This document shows positions 1 through 5,733 of a stretch of 6,886 nt of DNA, piece by piece; the stretch's first letter is position 1; every line of letters starts with the position of its first letter. Below the pieces are notes generated by a model that worked only from the letters and a program-made list of their open reading frames with translations, did not search any database and had not been told where the DNA came from. This stretch comes from Candidatus Collierbacteria bacterium RIFOXYD1_FULL_40_9 (GTDB lineage Bacteria; Patescibacteriota; Microgenomatia; UBA1400; MFAQ01). A program made the position numbers and the translations under genes. The stretch is taken from positions 1 to 6,886 of the forward strand of contig MFAQ01000023.1 in NCBI GenBank assembly GCA_001776275.1. Reading direction: 5' to 3'.

Positions 1-126
1 GATCGAGGAGGCGACACGAATATTCTGGGTCCATCTGAGAAGTTTAATTATCGAATGGATTTGTATAACAATGCTCCTGACCCGATGAAGATATTCACTA
101 AGAAGTACAAGCCGTACGTGCCGTAA
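1..126 (+). CDS. C-terminal end of an unidentified protein (5'-truncated by window edge)
   Basis: An open frame runs from base 1 to a TAA at 124-126 and gives 41 residues ending in KKYKPYVP. The peptide is hydrophilic and rich in Asn, Pro, Tyr and Lys (GGDTNILGP near the start, DLYNNAPDP in the middle), with no membrane segment. I do not recognise the family. It is read as coding because it lies directly upstream of, and on the same strand as, the peptidase gene, and stays open to the edge. One other + frame is also open for most of this stretch, so the case rests on composition and position. The next gene starts 17 nt after its stop, so it could be the preceding member of the same operon or simply an upstream neighbour. 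Confidence 0.5.
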   Translation, partial: DRGGDTNILGPSEKFNYRMDLYNNAPDPMKIFTKKYKPYVP

Positions 127-131
127 GACTG

Positions 132-137
132 TAAGAT
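132..137 (+). promoter_or_regulatory. Putative -10 box (TAAGAT) of the M16 peptidase gene
   Basis: TAAGAT matches TATAAT at four of six positions, fits the TAnnnT form, and lies 6 nt before the ATG at 144. The start has no Shine-Dalgarno sequence. The spacing would place the transcription start at or next to the ATG, giving a leaderless mRNA. No TTGACA-like -35 is seen 16-18 nt upstream, so the call is weak taken alone. It is supported mainly by the same arrangement in front of the genes at 4018 and 6370. Confidence 0.35.
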
Positions 138-143
138 ATATAG

Positions 144-1382
144 ATGGAAAAACATCCTAAGATTGTTGATATAAACGGTGCCCTGGTTGCCTTTTACCCA
201 ATAGATGGTTTAAAAGCTGTAGCTATTGATTTTCAAATTAGAGGTGGCTCATGGTATGAAGCGGGTAATTGGTGGGGTAAAGCACACTTACTAGAGCATA
301 TGATGTTTCAGGGGACACAGAATTTCAAAAACCATGACGCAATGGAGGTTTTTAAAGAAGAAAACGGTATCTATACAAATGCCAGAACAAGCGGTTCTTG
401 TATTGAGGCATACGGAAGAATGCCGAGTGAGTCTTTTGTTAAAGGAATGGATTTGTTTAACGAAATGTTATTTAAGCTGAAAATATCAGATGAGGCACTA
501 AATAAACAAAAGAGGGTTGTGAAACAAGAATTTGAAGATAGAATATCGCGTCCTACTGCACGATTTTGGGAAAAAGGAATGAAGCAGTATTTTGGTGAGG
601 GTCACATCTATACTCGAGATGGGATTGGAAAACGAGAATGCTTTGAAAATGCGACCAAGGAAGATTTGCTTACTTATATGAAAAAAGTGGTTGTTCCTGC
701 GAACATGGTTATTTCTATAGCAGGAAAGTTTGATATTAGTGAGGCTGAGGTTGTTTTGAGAAAAATGCTGACCTTTGGCGGGAAAAGAATGAATTTAAAA
801 ACTGGACCGATAAAGACGAATTATGAAAGATTGGCTCACTTTGAACACAGCATGTCTAGTGCAACTGTGCAGATTGGATATAAAACAGTTGGATTAGACA
901 AAGTTACTTTTGAAGATAGGGTGAAGATCGGCTTGGGGTCGTACTTACTTGGGGGCGGTGGAAGATCTGTTTTGTACAAAGTAATAAGGGAAGCTTTGGG
1001 TCTTGCGTATAGTATATCAAGTAGTATTGATTATTATCCAAATGTAGGCTGGTTTGAGATTAACACTGCTGTGAAGAAAGAAAATGTGGAGATGGTGATA
1101 GGAGAAATAGATAAATCATTAAACAAATTTGTTTTAGAAAAGATAGATAGCGAAACCTTTGCTAGATCTAAGAAATATTTGGTAATGCAAAGAGAAATGG
1201 CGTATGAGTCTGCTATGGGAACAGCATCAAGCATGGCGAGTTCACTTTTTTGGTATGGTAGTGTTGTAAGTCCAGAGGAATACGCCTTGGTTGTTGAAAA
1301 GGTTACAGAAGCTGAGGTCAGAGAGGTTATAAAAGAAATTATTTACAAGAAAAAGGCAGCGATAGCTGTAATGTCTTCGTAA
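144..1382 (+). CDS. M16-family zinc metallopeptidase (processing-peptidase-like, M16B type)
   Basis: The 412-residue product is an insulinase/pitrilysin-superfamily peptidase of the ~45-kDa M16B size, with two homologous halves. The inverted zinc motif HLLEH is at residues 48-52: His48 and His52 bind zinc and Glu51 is the catalytic base. The third zinc ligand is Glu129 in KQEFED, exactly 76 residues after His52 as in the HxxEH-x76-E pattern. The second half carries the substrate-binding R/Y motif in LGGGGRSVLY...IREALGLAYS (Arg282, Tyr289). Having both motifs in one chain means it can be active as a homodimer; many bacterial M16B enzymes instead pair one active and one inactive subunit, and no partner is seen here. 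There is no signal peptide, so it is probably cytoplasmic. The ATG at 144 has no SD, but the protein begins in register with the usual family N-terminus. The two-permease/ATPase transporter follows 11-29 nt downstream, suggesting an operon. The substrate is unknown. Confidence 0.9.
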   Translation: MEKHPKIVDINGALVAFYPIDGLKAVAIDFQIRGGSWYEAGNWWGKAHLLEHMMFQGTQNFKNHDAMEVFKEENGIYTNARTSGSCIEAYGRMPSESFVKGMDLFNEMLFKLKISDEALNKQKRVVKQEFEDRISRPTARFWEKGMKQYFGEGHIYTRDGIGKRECFENATKEDLLTYMKKVVVPANMVISIAGKFDISEAEVVLRKMLTFGGKRMNLKTGPIKTNYERLAHFEHSMSSATVQIGYKTVGLDKVTFEDRVKIGLGSYLLGGGGRSVLYKVIREALGLAYSISSSIDYYPNVGWFEINTAVKKENVEMVIGEIDKSLNKFVLEKIDSETFARSKKYLVMQREMAYESAMGTASSMASSLFWYGSVVSPEEYALVVEKVTEAEVREVIKEIIYKKKAAIAVMSS

Positions 1383-1393
1383 ACTCACTAGAC

Positions 1394-2200
1394 TTGTTCT
1401 ATACTTTATTGGTGAGGATTTCTGTTTATAAAAAATGTCTTTTGTTTGGGCTGGCGCAAGTAACCAACTACAGGGTTGATATGTTGGTTTCTGTTGTTAG
1501 CAAGATAGTTTCTTTGCTGGGGGTGGTTTTTTTGTGGTCGATTATTGGCAAATCGACTGACAATGTGGGGAGTACAAACTCTTTGTTGGCATATTTTTTG
1601 ATTGCCAATGGAGTACAGGGTCTGGTGGATGGGGAAAGTTTGCGGTTTTCTAAGGAGATTAACGCTAAAGTAAAAATGGAAGGACTGAGTGGTTTACTTT
1701 TGCGACCAGTAAACCCGATTTTGTATATGTATAGCAGTTTTTGGGGTACAAGAGGTGTTGCTATGACTATGCAACTACTGCTAATTGGTTTGGGACTTAG
1801 CTTTTTGGAAAGGGTCGAAGTTTTCCAGATAGTTTTGTTTGGAGTCAGTTTGGTTTTGGCATTTATTGTTGCTTTTGTTTTTAATATGTTTATCGGAAGT
1901 ATGTCTTTTTGGACCCCGGAAGCCAATCATTTGCAAAATGTGATGTCGCATATATTAAAAGTTTTTAGTGGAGTTTTGATACCAGTGTCATTTTTTTCTG
2001 GACTAGCAAAGCAAGTTTTATTATTGTCTCCGTTTCCGATACTGGCCTATCTACCGTCAACAGTTTTGCAAAAGAATGTGGACAATACAGAGATTTTGAC
2101 TATTTTTGGGGCTTCTGTTTTTTGGTGTTTGGTATTGTTACCTGTCAGTATTTGGTTTTGGAAGAAAGGAGTAAGGCGTTATGAAGCAATCGGTATTTGA
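1394..2200 (+). CDS. ABC-2 type exporter permease subunit 1 (DUF990/ABC2_membrane_6 type)
   Basis: A 268-residue, very hydrophobic protein with about six membrane segments (roughly residues 31-51, 63-78, 121-138, 144-168, 185-204 and 233-256). Family features visible are KVKMEGLSGLLLRPVNPILY (93-111), the cytoplasmic 'G-L-L-RP-N' coupling segment; SFWTPEANHLQNV followed by SGVLIPVSFF; SPFPILAYLPS (212-222); and the C-terminal WKKGVRRYEAIG signature. With the next two genes it matches the COG4587/COG3694/COG4586 uncharacterised exporter set; the substrate is not known. The start is uncertain: TTG 1394, TTG 1409 and GTG 1412 are all in frame, none has an SD, and the first ATG (1481) would remove part of the conserved N-terminus. 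TATACT at 1400-1405 lies 6 nt before GTG 1412, which would favour that start if it is a promoter. The stop is TGA, and the 3' end overlaps the next gene by 20 nt. Confidence 0.85.
   Translation: MFYTLLVRISVYKKCLLFGLAQVTNYRVDMLVSVVSKIVSLLGVVFLWSIIGKSTDNVGSTNSLLAYFLIANGVQGLVDGESLRFSKEINAKVKMEGLSGLLLRPVNPILYMYSSFWGTRGVAMTMQLLLIGLGLSFLERVEVFQIVLFGVSLVLAFIVAFVFNMFIGSMSFWTPEANHLQNVMSHILKVFSGVLIPVSFFSGLAKQVLLLSPFPILAYLPSTVLQKNVDNTEILTIFGASVFWCLVLLPVSIWFWKKGVRRYEAIGI
2165..2171 (+). promoter_or_regulatory. Shine-Dalgarno (AAAGGAG) for the second permease
   Basis: AAAGGAG ends 9 nt before the ATG at 2181 and lies inside the upstream permease gene. It fixes the start of the second permease and the 20-nt overlap of the two genes, as expected for translationally coupled subunits. 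It is the clearest SD on the + strand of this window. Confidence 0.65.
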
Positions 2201-3005
2201 AGAGGTTGGTTTGAGGTTAAAAATAATGAAAGTAAATGCGGCTTTTAGTTTTCGGGAATCGATAGCTTATTCTGCAAATAATTGGGGAGGACTTGCGTCG
2301 ACTGTTGTATACATGATTACTTATTTGGTATTTTTGGGTGCGATTTTTGGAAGAGTAAAGACGGTGGCAGGATATAACTACTCTGAAATTTTGTTATTTA
2401 CATTGGTTTCTCAGTTTAACTTTTATTTAGCTTGGATATGGAGCATTAAAAACATCGAAACTTTGGGAGAGAGTGTAAAAAGCGGGTTTTTTGATTTGAT
2501 TTTGACAAAACCACTGCCCACATTGTGGTATGTGACCTTTTTGAAGATAAACTTGACAATGCTTTTGATAGAGATGTGGCCAGCAACTTTACCATTGATC
2601 TACTTATTGGTGAAAAACGCGGAGTTTGTGATTAGTTTGCCTGGGTTGCTTTGGGGGAGTGTGATTTTTATTTGTGGACATATAGCAATTCATTGCATGC
2701 AGTTTGTTTTTGGTTTGGGGGCTTTTTGGGCTGGGGAGTATAAGGCTATGAACAGTTTGTCTTATCAGATTGCTTTTTTTGGGGACTCGGTGCCGATAGA
2801 AGCATACCCGAAGTGGTTTTTGACTTTGGGGGTGTCTATTTTTCCGTTTTTGTTGCATACGGCTTTGACGACCTCGTTTATACTGGGGAAGACGACTGAT
2901 CTAAGATGGGTTTTGTGGTCGGTACTGGTGATGGTGGTTTTTTTAATAATCAAAAAAAAGATGTGGGAGAAGGCTTTGAGAGCCTATTCTTCGGCATCGT
3001 CGTAG
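2181..3005 (+). CDS. ABC-2 type exporter permease subunit 2 (DUF990/ABC2_membrane_6 type)
   Basis: A 274-residue integral membrane protein with about six hydrophobic segments (near residues 38-57, 69-88, 117-144, 155-183, 213-234 and 243-258). It has the same plan as the preceding permease: a cytoplasmic ESVKSGFFDLILTKPLPTLW segment (97-116) that should contact the ATPase, then GDSVPIEAYPKWF before SIFPFLL, equivalent to the 'P-x-x-x-(F/Y)P' region of the family. It is divergent in sequence from subunit 1, so the membrane part is likely a heterodimer. The ATG is preceded by AAAGGAG at 9 nt. It overlaps subunit 1 by 20 nt and ends 3 nt before the ATPase ATG, so the three are surely co-expressed. 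The C-terminus is basic (KKKMWEKALRAY), consistent with a cytoplasmic end. Confidence 0.85.
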   Translation: MKQSVFEEVGLRLKIMKVNAAFSFRESIAYSANNWGGLASTVVYMITYLVFLGAIFGRVKTVAGYNYSEILLFTLVSQFNFYLAWIWSIKNIETLGESVKSGFFDLILTKPLPTLWYVTFLKINLTMLLIEMWPATLPLIYLLVKNAEFVISLPGLLWGSVIFICGHIAIHCMQFVFGLGAFWAGEYKAMNSLSYQIAFFGDSVPIEAYPKWFLTLGVSIFPFLLHTALTTSFILGKTTDLRWVLWSVLVMVVFLIIKKKMWEKALRAYSSASS

Positions 3006-3008
3006 CGT

Positions 3009-3977
3009 ATGGAGAAAATAATAAAAGTAGTTGATTTGGTAAAAATATACGAAATACCTGTTAAGCAGTCATTTTGGAAAAGTATTTTTTGGAGTAAAAA
3101 TAAAGATTTGTTGGCGGTGGATAGAATTAATATTGAGATAGAGGAGGGGGAGTCGGTAGCCCTTCTGGGACCAAATGGAGCTGGTAAAACAACGACTCTA
3201 AAAATGTTGACAGGCTTGCTTTACCCTACGAGTGGGGAGATAGAGGTGTTGGGTTTTAGACCAACAGAGAGAAGACGTGAGTTTCTTAAACAAATTGCCT
3301 TGGTAATGGGAAACAAGAATAGTTTGTCGTGGGATCTTCCTGCTAGAGCTAGTTTTGAATTGTTTAAAGATATTTACGAAATAAAGCAAAGAGATTTTGA
3401 GAGCAGGTTGATGGAGCTTTCGGAGTTACTGGAAGTGGTGGAGTTTTTGGATAACCCGGTAAGGAAGTTATCGTTGGGGCAGAGACTGAAAATGGAGCTT
3501 ATCGGGGCGATACTGCACAGACCAAAACTATTATTTTTAGATGAGCCGACTATTGGGTTGGACGTGGTGTCCAAACGCAAGATAAGAGGTTTTTTGCGAC
3601 ACTTAAATAAGATAGAGAAAACAACCATAATACTGACAAGCCACGAAATGGCGGATATAGAAACGGTGAGTGACAGGGTGATGGTGATAAATGGGGGCGT
3701 AAAAGTGTTTGATGATAGCTTAGAAAAACTATTACACAATTACCAAGACAAGAAATATTTGACAGTGACTTTTGAGAAGCCAGTCAAAAGAGTAGAGTTG
3801 GAGAAGTTGGGAAAAGTTCTTAGCAAAAAAGAATTGGTGGCGACTTTGGAAATTTCTAAAAAGAATCAGGGAAAAGTAATGGCAATACTGACTGAAAGTT
3901 ATGAAGTAGATGACATAGATGTTCGCAGTGTACCACTGGATGAGATCGTGGAGGATTTGTTTGGGAGGACAAAGTAG
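3009..3977 (+). CDS. ABC transporter ATP-binding protein (COG4586 type) for the ABC-2 exporter
   Basis: The 322-residue nucleotide-binding subunit powers the two permeases encoded just upstream. Visible motifs are Walker A GPNGAGKTT (54-62), signature LSLGQ (154-158, the family's variant of LSGGQ), Walker B LLFLDEP (174-180, catalytic Glu179), D-loop GLD (183-185) and switch His212 in TSHE. The long N-terminus before the Walker A (an aromatic-rich stretch around residues 20-35) and VMGNKNSLSWDLP (99-111) followed by SFELFKDIYEI are typical of the COG4586 group. One oddity is that this group normally reads GQ(R/K)xQLWWDLP there, as I recall it, so the expected Q-loop Gln is Asn102 and the second Gln is Ser105. 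Residues 240-322 form the usual C-terminal extension. No SD precedes the ATG; translation probably depends on coupling to the permease stop 3 nt upstream. No terminator follows before the next promoter. Confidence 0.92.
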   Translation: MEKIIKVVDLVKIYEIPVKQSFWKSIFWSKNKDLLAVDRINIEIEEGESVALLGPNGAGKTTTLKMLTGLLYPTSGEIEVLGFRPTERRREFLKQIALVMGNKNSLSWDLPARASFELFKDIYEIKQRDFESRLMELSELLEVVEFLDNPVRKLSLGQRLKMELIGAILHRPKLLFLDEPTIGLDVVSKRKIRGFLRHLNKIEKTTIILTSHEMADIETVSDRVMVINGGVKVFDDSLEKLLHNYQDKKYLTVTFEKPVKRVELEKLGKVLSKKELVATLEISKKNQGKVMAILTESYEVDDIDVRSVPLDEIVEDLFGRTK

Positions 3978-3981
3978 GTAT

Positions 3982-4011
3982 TTGACATTCGGGTAATGTT
4001 TGGAATATATT
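3982..4011 (+). promoter_or_regulatory. Sigma-70-type promoter TTGACA-N18-TATATT for the Bro-N/DinD gene
   Basis: A perfect -35 TTGACA (3982-3987) and a -10 TATATT (4006-4011, five of six) are separated by 18 nt. The -10 ends 6 nt before the ATG at 4018, so transcription should start at or within a base or two of the ATG, predicting a leaderless transcript. The spacer and -35 contain a small dyad, ACATT-N5-AATGT (3985-3999), which could be an operator, though five base pairs per arm is weak. The promoter also argues against the in-frame TTG at 4000 as start, because the -10 would then lie inside the coding region. Confidence 0.7.
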
Positions 4012-4017
4012 GGAGCT

Positions 4018-4869
4018 ATGGTAAAAGAAAAAGTAGAGGGGGTGGCTTTTTTTGAAGGGAAGAACATTAGAAGGCATTGGGATAGTGAGAAAGAGCTTTG
4101 GTATTTTTCGGTGGTGGATGTAGTGGCGGTGTTGACGGAAAGTATTGACCATCTGGCTTATTGGCGAAAGTTAAAACAAAGATTGAGGAAGGAGGGTGGT
4201 GTTGAAACCGTGACAAAATGTCACGGTTTGAAAATGATGGCTGCAGACGGCAAAATGCGTATAACAGATGTTGCGGATACAGAGACTTTATTTCGCCTAA
4301 TTCAATCTATTCCTTCACCAAACGCTGAGCCATTTAAATTGTGGCTCGCGAAAACTGGCTACGAGAGACTTGAGGAAACAGTTGATCCGGAACTAGCTAT
4401 AAATAGAGCTTTAAAAACATATTTGCAAAAGGGGTATAGCAGAGAGTGGATAAATTTGCGTTTAAAGAGTATTGAGCTTCGAAAAGAGTTAACTGATGAG
4501 TGGGAGGATAGAGGTGTAAAGGAAGGTATGGAGTTTGCGATTTTGACAAATGAAATCACCAAGGCCTGGTCTGACTTGACAGTGAAGCAGTATAAAAATG
4601 TAAAAGGTTTAAAAAAAGAAAGCCTAAGAGATAATATGACAAATATGGAGCTGGTTTTGAATATGTTGGCTGAAACAGCAACAAAGGAAATTTCTAAATC
4701 TAAACAACTAGATAATTTTGAGGATAACAAAAAAGTGGCTAGAGAAGGTGGTTCTGTTGCTGGAAACGCAAGAAAAGAAATAGAATCGAAAACTGGTAAA
4801 AGTGTTATTTCGGATAAGAGCGCAAAAGAGATAGGGCTGATAAAAAATCCCCGATTGCTCGAGGATTAA
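4018..4869 (+). CDS. Bro-N domain protein, DinD-like (BRO/phage-antirepressor family)
   Basis: The product is 283 residues from ATG 4018; an in-frame TTG at 4000 would add six. Residues about 9-115 are a Bro-N domain: RRHWDSEKELWYFSVVDVV, then YWRKLKQRL, the VTKCHGLKM segment (65-73), ADGKMRITDVADTETLFRLI and IPSPNAEPFKLWLA. The remainder matches the long DinD-like extension: GYSREWINLRLKSIELRKEL, NEITKAWSDLTVKQYK, a DNMTNMELVLNMLAE helix, and AREGGSVAGNARKEIE near the C-terminus. Bro-N proteins are common in phages and mobile DNA. E. coli DinD is SOS-induced and inhibits RecA strand exchange; whether this protein does so is unknown. It is soluble, with no membrane segment. It sits 40 nt after the ABC operon with its own promoter, and converges with the L,D-transpeptidase gene 6 nt away. 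A perfect inverted repeat lies inside at 4205-4229. Confidence 0.85.
   Translation: MVKEKVEGVAFFEGKNIRRHWDSEKELWYFSVVDVVAVLTESIDHLAYWRKLKQRLRKEGGVETVTKCHGLKMMAADGKMRITDVADTETLFRLIQSIPSPNAEPFKLWLAKTGYERLEETVDPELAINRALKTYLQKGYSREWINLRLKSIELRKELTDEWEDRGVKEGMEFAILTNEITKAWSDLTVKQYKNVKGLKKESLRDNMTNMELVLNMLAETATKEISKSKQLDNFEDNKKVAREGGSVAGNARKEIESKTGKSVISDKSAKEIGLIKNPRLLED
4205..4229. repeat. Perfect 11-bp inverted repeat with 3-nt loop inside the Bro-N coding region
   Basis: AAACCGTGACA (4205-4215), loop AAA, then TGTCACGGTTT (4219-4229) with no mismatch. The core GTGACA...TGTCAC is partly imposed by the conserved residues V-T-x-C-H, but the flanking AAACC/GGTTT arms fall in less constrained codons (Glu-Thr and Gly-Leu). 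There is no T-tract after it, so it is not an intrinsic terminator. It could be an mRNA hairpin or a protein-binding site, or may be only a by-product of codon choice. Confidence 0.75.
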
Positions 4870-4877
4870 GATTTTTT
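4846..4877 (-). terminator. Intrinsic terminator between convergent genes (strong for - strand, weak for + strand)
   Basis: The stem is AATCC (4846-4850) with GGATT (4863-4867), a C/A mismatch, then CGA (4852-4854) with TCG (4859-4861), and a TTGC loop. Read on the - strand the stem is followed at once by six U (complement of A 4842-4847), which suits termination of the L,D-transpeptidase transcript. Read on the + strand, AAGA intervenes before TTTTTT (4872-4877), so it may work less well for the Bro-N gene. The stem lies inside the last codons of the Bro-N gene, so coding and terminator functions share the same bases. Confidence 0.65.
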
Positions 4878-5643
4878 AAGGAATAACTTGGACTATTGTT
4901 CCAACTTCTGCCCACTTGAAGACTTCTTCGGCGTCTTCTACCCTCATATTGACACAACCATGTGACATGGGAGTGCCAAAATTGTTATGCCAGTCGGCGC
5001 CGTGGATAGCATAATCACCAAAGAAATACATTGTGTATGGAACTTTTGGGATATTATAGCCTTCACCTGACATTGGGGTTGTTTCGAACTTTACCCAAAT
5101 TTTGAAAACTCCGGTGACCGTAGGGTAGTTGGCTGTTCCAGACGAGATAAGATAGCCTTTGATACGCGTATCACCTTCGTACGTGTAAAGCATTTGTTCG
5201 GAGAGAACGATGAGTATATGTTTCTCGCCTTCTTGGGCTTTGTAGATTTGGTCTACATAATACGGATCAATATTTTTGTAGTCTTCTTGATTTGATGATA
5301 TTTTTAGCTGCTGACCAATTTCTAAGAAATTTGGGTTAGTGATTTTGTTGAAATTGGCGAGATCAATCCAGCTTATATTAAACTTGTTTGCTATACCAGT
5401 GAGGGTGTCGCCAGGTTGGACTGTGTAGTAGGTGATGGGTTCTGGAGTAGGGGTTTCTATTGTTGGTGTAGGTGAGGAGACAGGAGTTGAGGTTTCCTGC
5501 AAAATAGCAAGATTTTTGGTTGGTATTGTAGTTGCTGTTGGGGCAATATAGAAGTTGCTGGATTTGGGGAGTACAAAGTAGAAGAAGCCAAAAACCAGAC
5601 AAACAAAAAGCAAAAAAAGTAAAATAATTCGGCGAAGAGACAT
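4876..5643 (-). CDS. Membrane-anchored LysM + YkuD L,D-transpeptidase
   Basis: The product is 255 residues from the ATG at 5643. Order: basic MSLRR and a hydrophobic signal-anchor (about 5-25); a Thr/Pro/Ser-rich wall-spanning linker (about 34-70); one LysM domain (about 72-116, YYTVQPGDTLTGIANKF ... NPNFLEIGQQLKI) that binds peptidoglycan; and a YkuD catalytic domain (about 142-254). The catalytic motif is intact: YAIHG (His214) and SHGCVNM, with nucleophile Cys230 preceded by His228. The family forms 3-3 crosslinks in peptidoglycan or attaches proteins to it, outside the membrane. Cys15 lies within the hydrophobic segment without a convincing lipobox, so a lipoprotein is not favoured. The start is set by GGAGG 5 nt upstream of ATG 5643; an in-frame TTG at 5655 adding four residues overlaps that SD and is rejected. 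It is transcribed from its own -10 box just downstream of the neighbouring gene's terminator. Confidence 0.93.
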   Translation of the reverse strand: MSLRRIILLFLLFVCLVFGFFYFVLPKSSNFYIAPTATTIPTKNLAILQETSTPVSSPTPTIETPTPEPITYYTVQPGDTLTGIANKFNISWIDLANFNKITNPNFLEIGQQLKISSNQEDYKNIDPYYVDQIYKAQEGEKHILIVLSEQMLYTYEGDTRIKGYLISSGTANYPTVTGVFKIWVKFETTPMSGEGYNIPKVPYTMYFFGDYAIHGADWHNNFGTPMSHGCVNMRVEDAEEVFKWAEVGTIVQVIP

Positions 5644-5648
5644 GGAGA

Positions 5649-5653
5649 CCTCC
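5649..5653 (-). promoter_or_regulatory. Shine-Dalgarno (GGAGG) of the L,D-transpeptidase gene
   Basis: A full GGAGG core sits 5 nt before the ATG at 5643 on the - strand. It decides this start against the upstream in-frame TTG at 5655 and is the best ribosome-binding site in the window. Confidence 0.85.
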
Positions 5654-5679
5654 AAGATATTTTTTCAAAGTGTCGGCCA

Positions 5680-5685
5680 ATTATA
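5680..5685 (-). promoter_or_regulatory. -10 box TATAAT of the L,D-transpeptidase gene
   Basis: A consensus TATAAT on the - strand would start transcription near 5673, giving a leader of about 30 nt that contains the GGAGG. No good -35 is found 16-18 nt upstream, where the bases belong to the terminator hairpin of the preceding gene, so an activator or an unusual promoter type may be involved, or the match may be chance. Confidence 0.5.
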
Positions 5686-5691
5686 ACTAGA

Positions 5692-5728
5692 AGAGCAAAA
5701 GAAAACACCCCGTTGTAACGAGGTGTTT
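5692..5728 (-). terminator. Intrinsic terminator of the membrane-protein gene
   Basis: On the - strand an 11-bp stem, AAACACCTCGT paired with ACGGGGTGTTT around loop TACA (5703-5728), is followed by TTTTCTTTTGC. The stem has one G-U wobble (5710/5721) that is a C-A mismatch when read on the + strand, so the hairpin is built for - strand RNA. It begins 5 nt after the stop codon of the gene ending at 5734 and separates it from the L,D-transpeptidase gene. Confidence 0.8.
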
Positions 5729-5733
5729 GGAAT

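Noticed and set aside
1468..1926. 152-codon open frame on the - strand
   Set aside because: It lies wholly antisense to the first permease, whose + strand frame carries clear family motifs. The translation is low-complexity Lys/Ser/Thr/Pro, typical of antisense of hydrophobic codons, and no promoter or SD serves it.
4000..4017. TTG at 4000 as start of the Bro-N gene
   Set aside because: It has no SD, and the -10 box at 4006-4011 would fall inside the coding region. The ATG at 4018 fits both promoter spacing and the family N-terminus.
3732..4152. Two overlapping - strand open frames (111 and 98 codons) across the ATPase/Bro-N junction
   Set aside because: They are antisense to the ATPase 3' end, the promoter at 3982-4011 and the Bro-N start, with Phe/Ser/His-rich non-protein-like composition.
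5644..5655. TTG at 5655 as start of the L,D-transpeptidase
   Set aside because: This codon overlaps the GGAGG that is ideally spaced for ATG 5643, so it is part of the ribosome-binding site.
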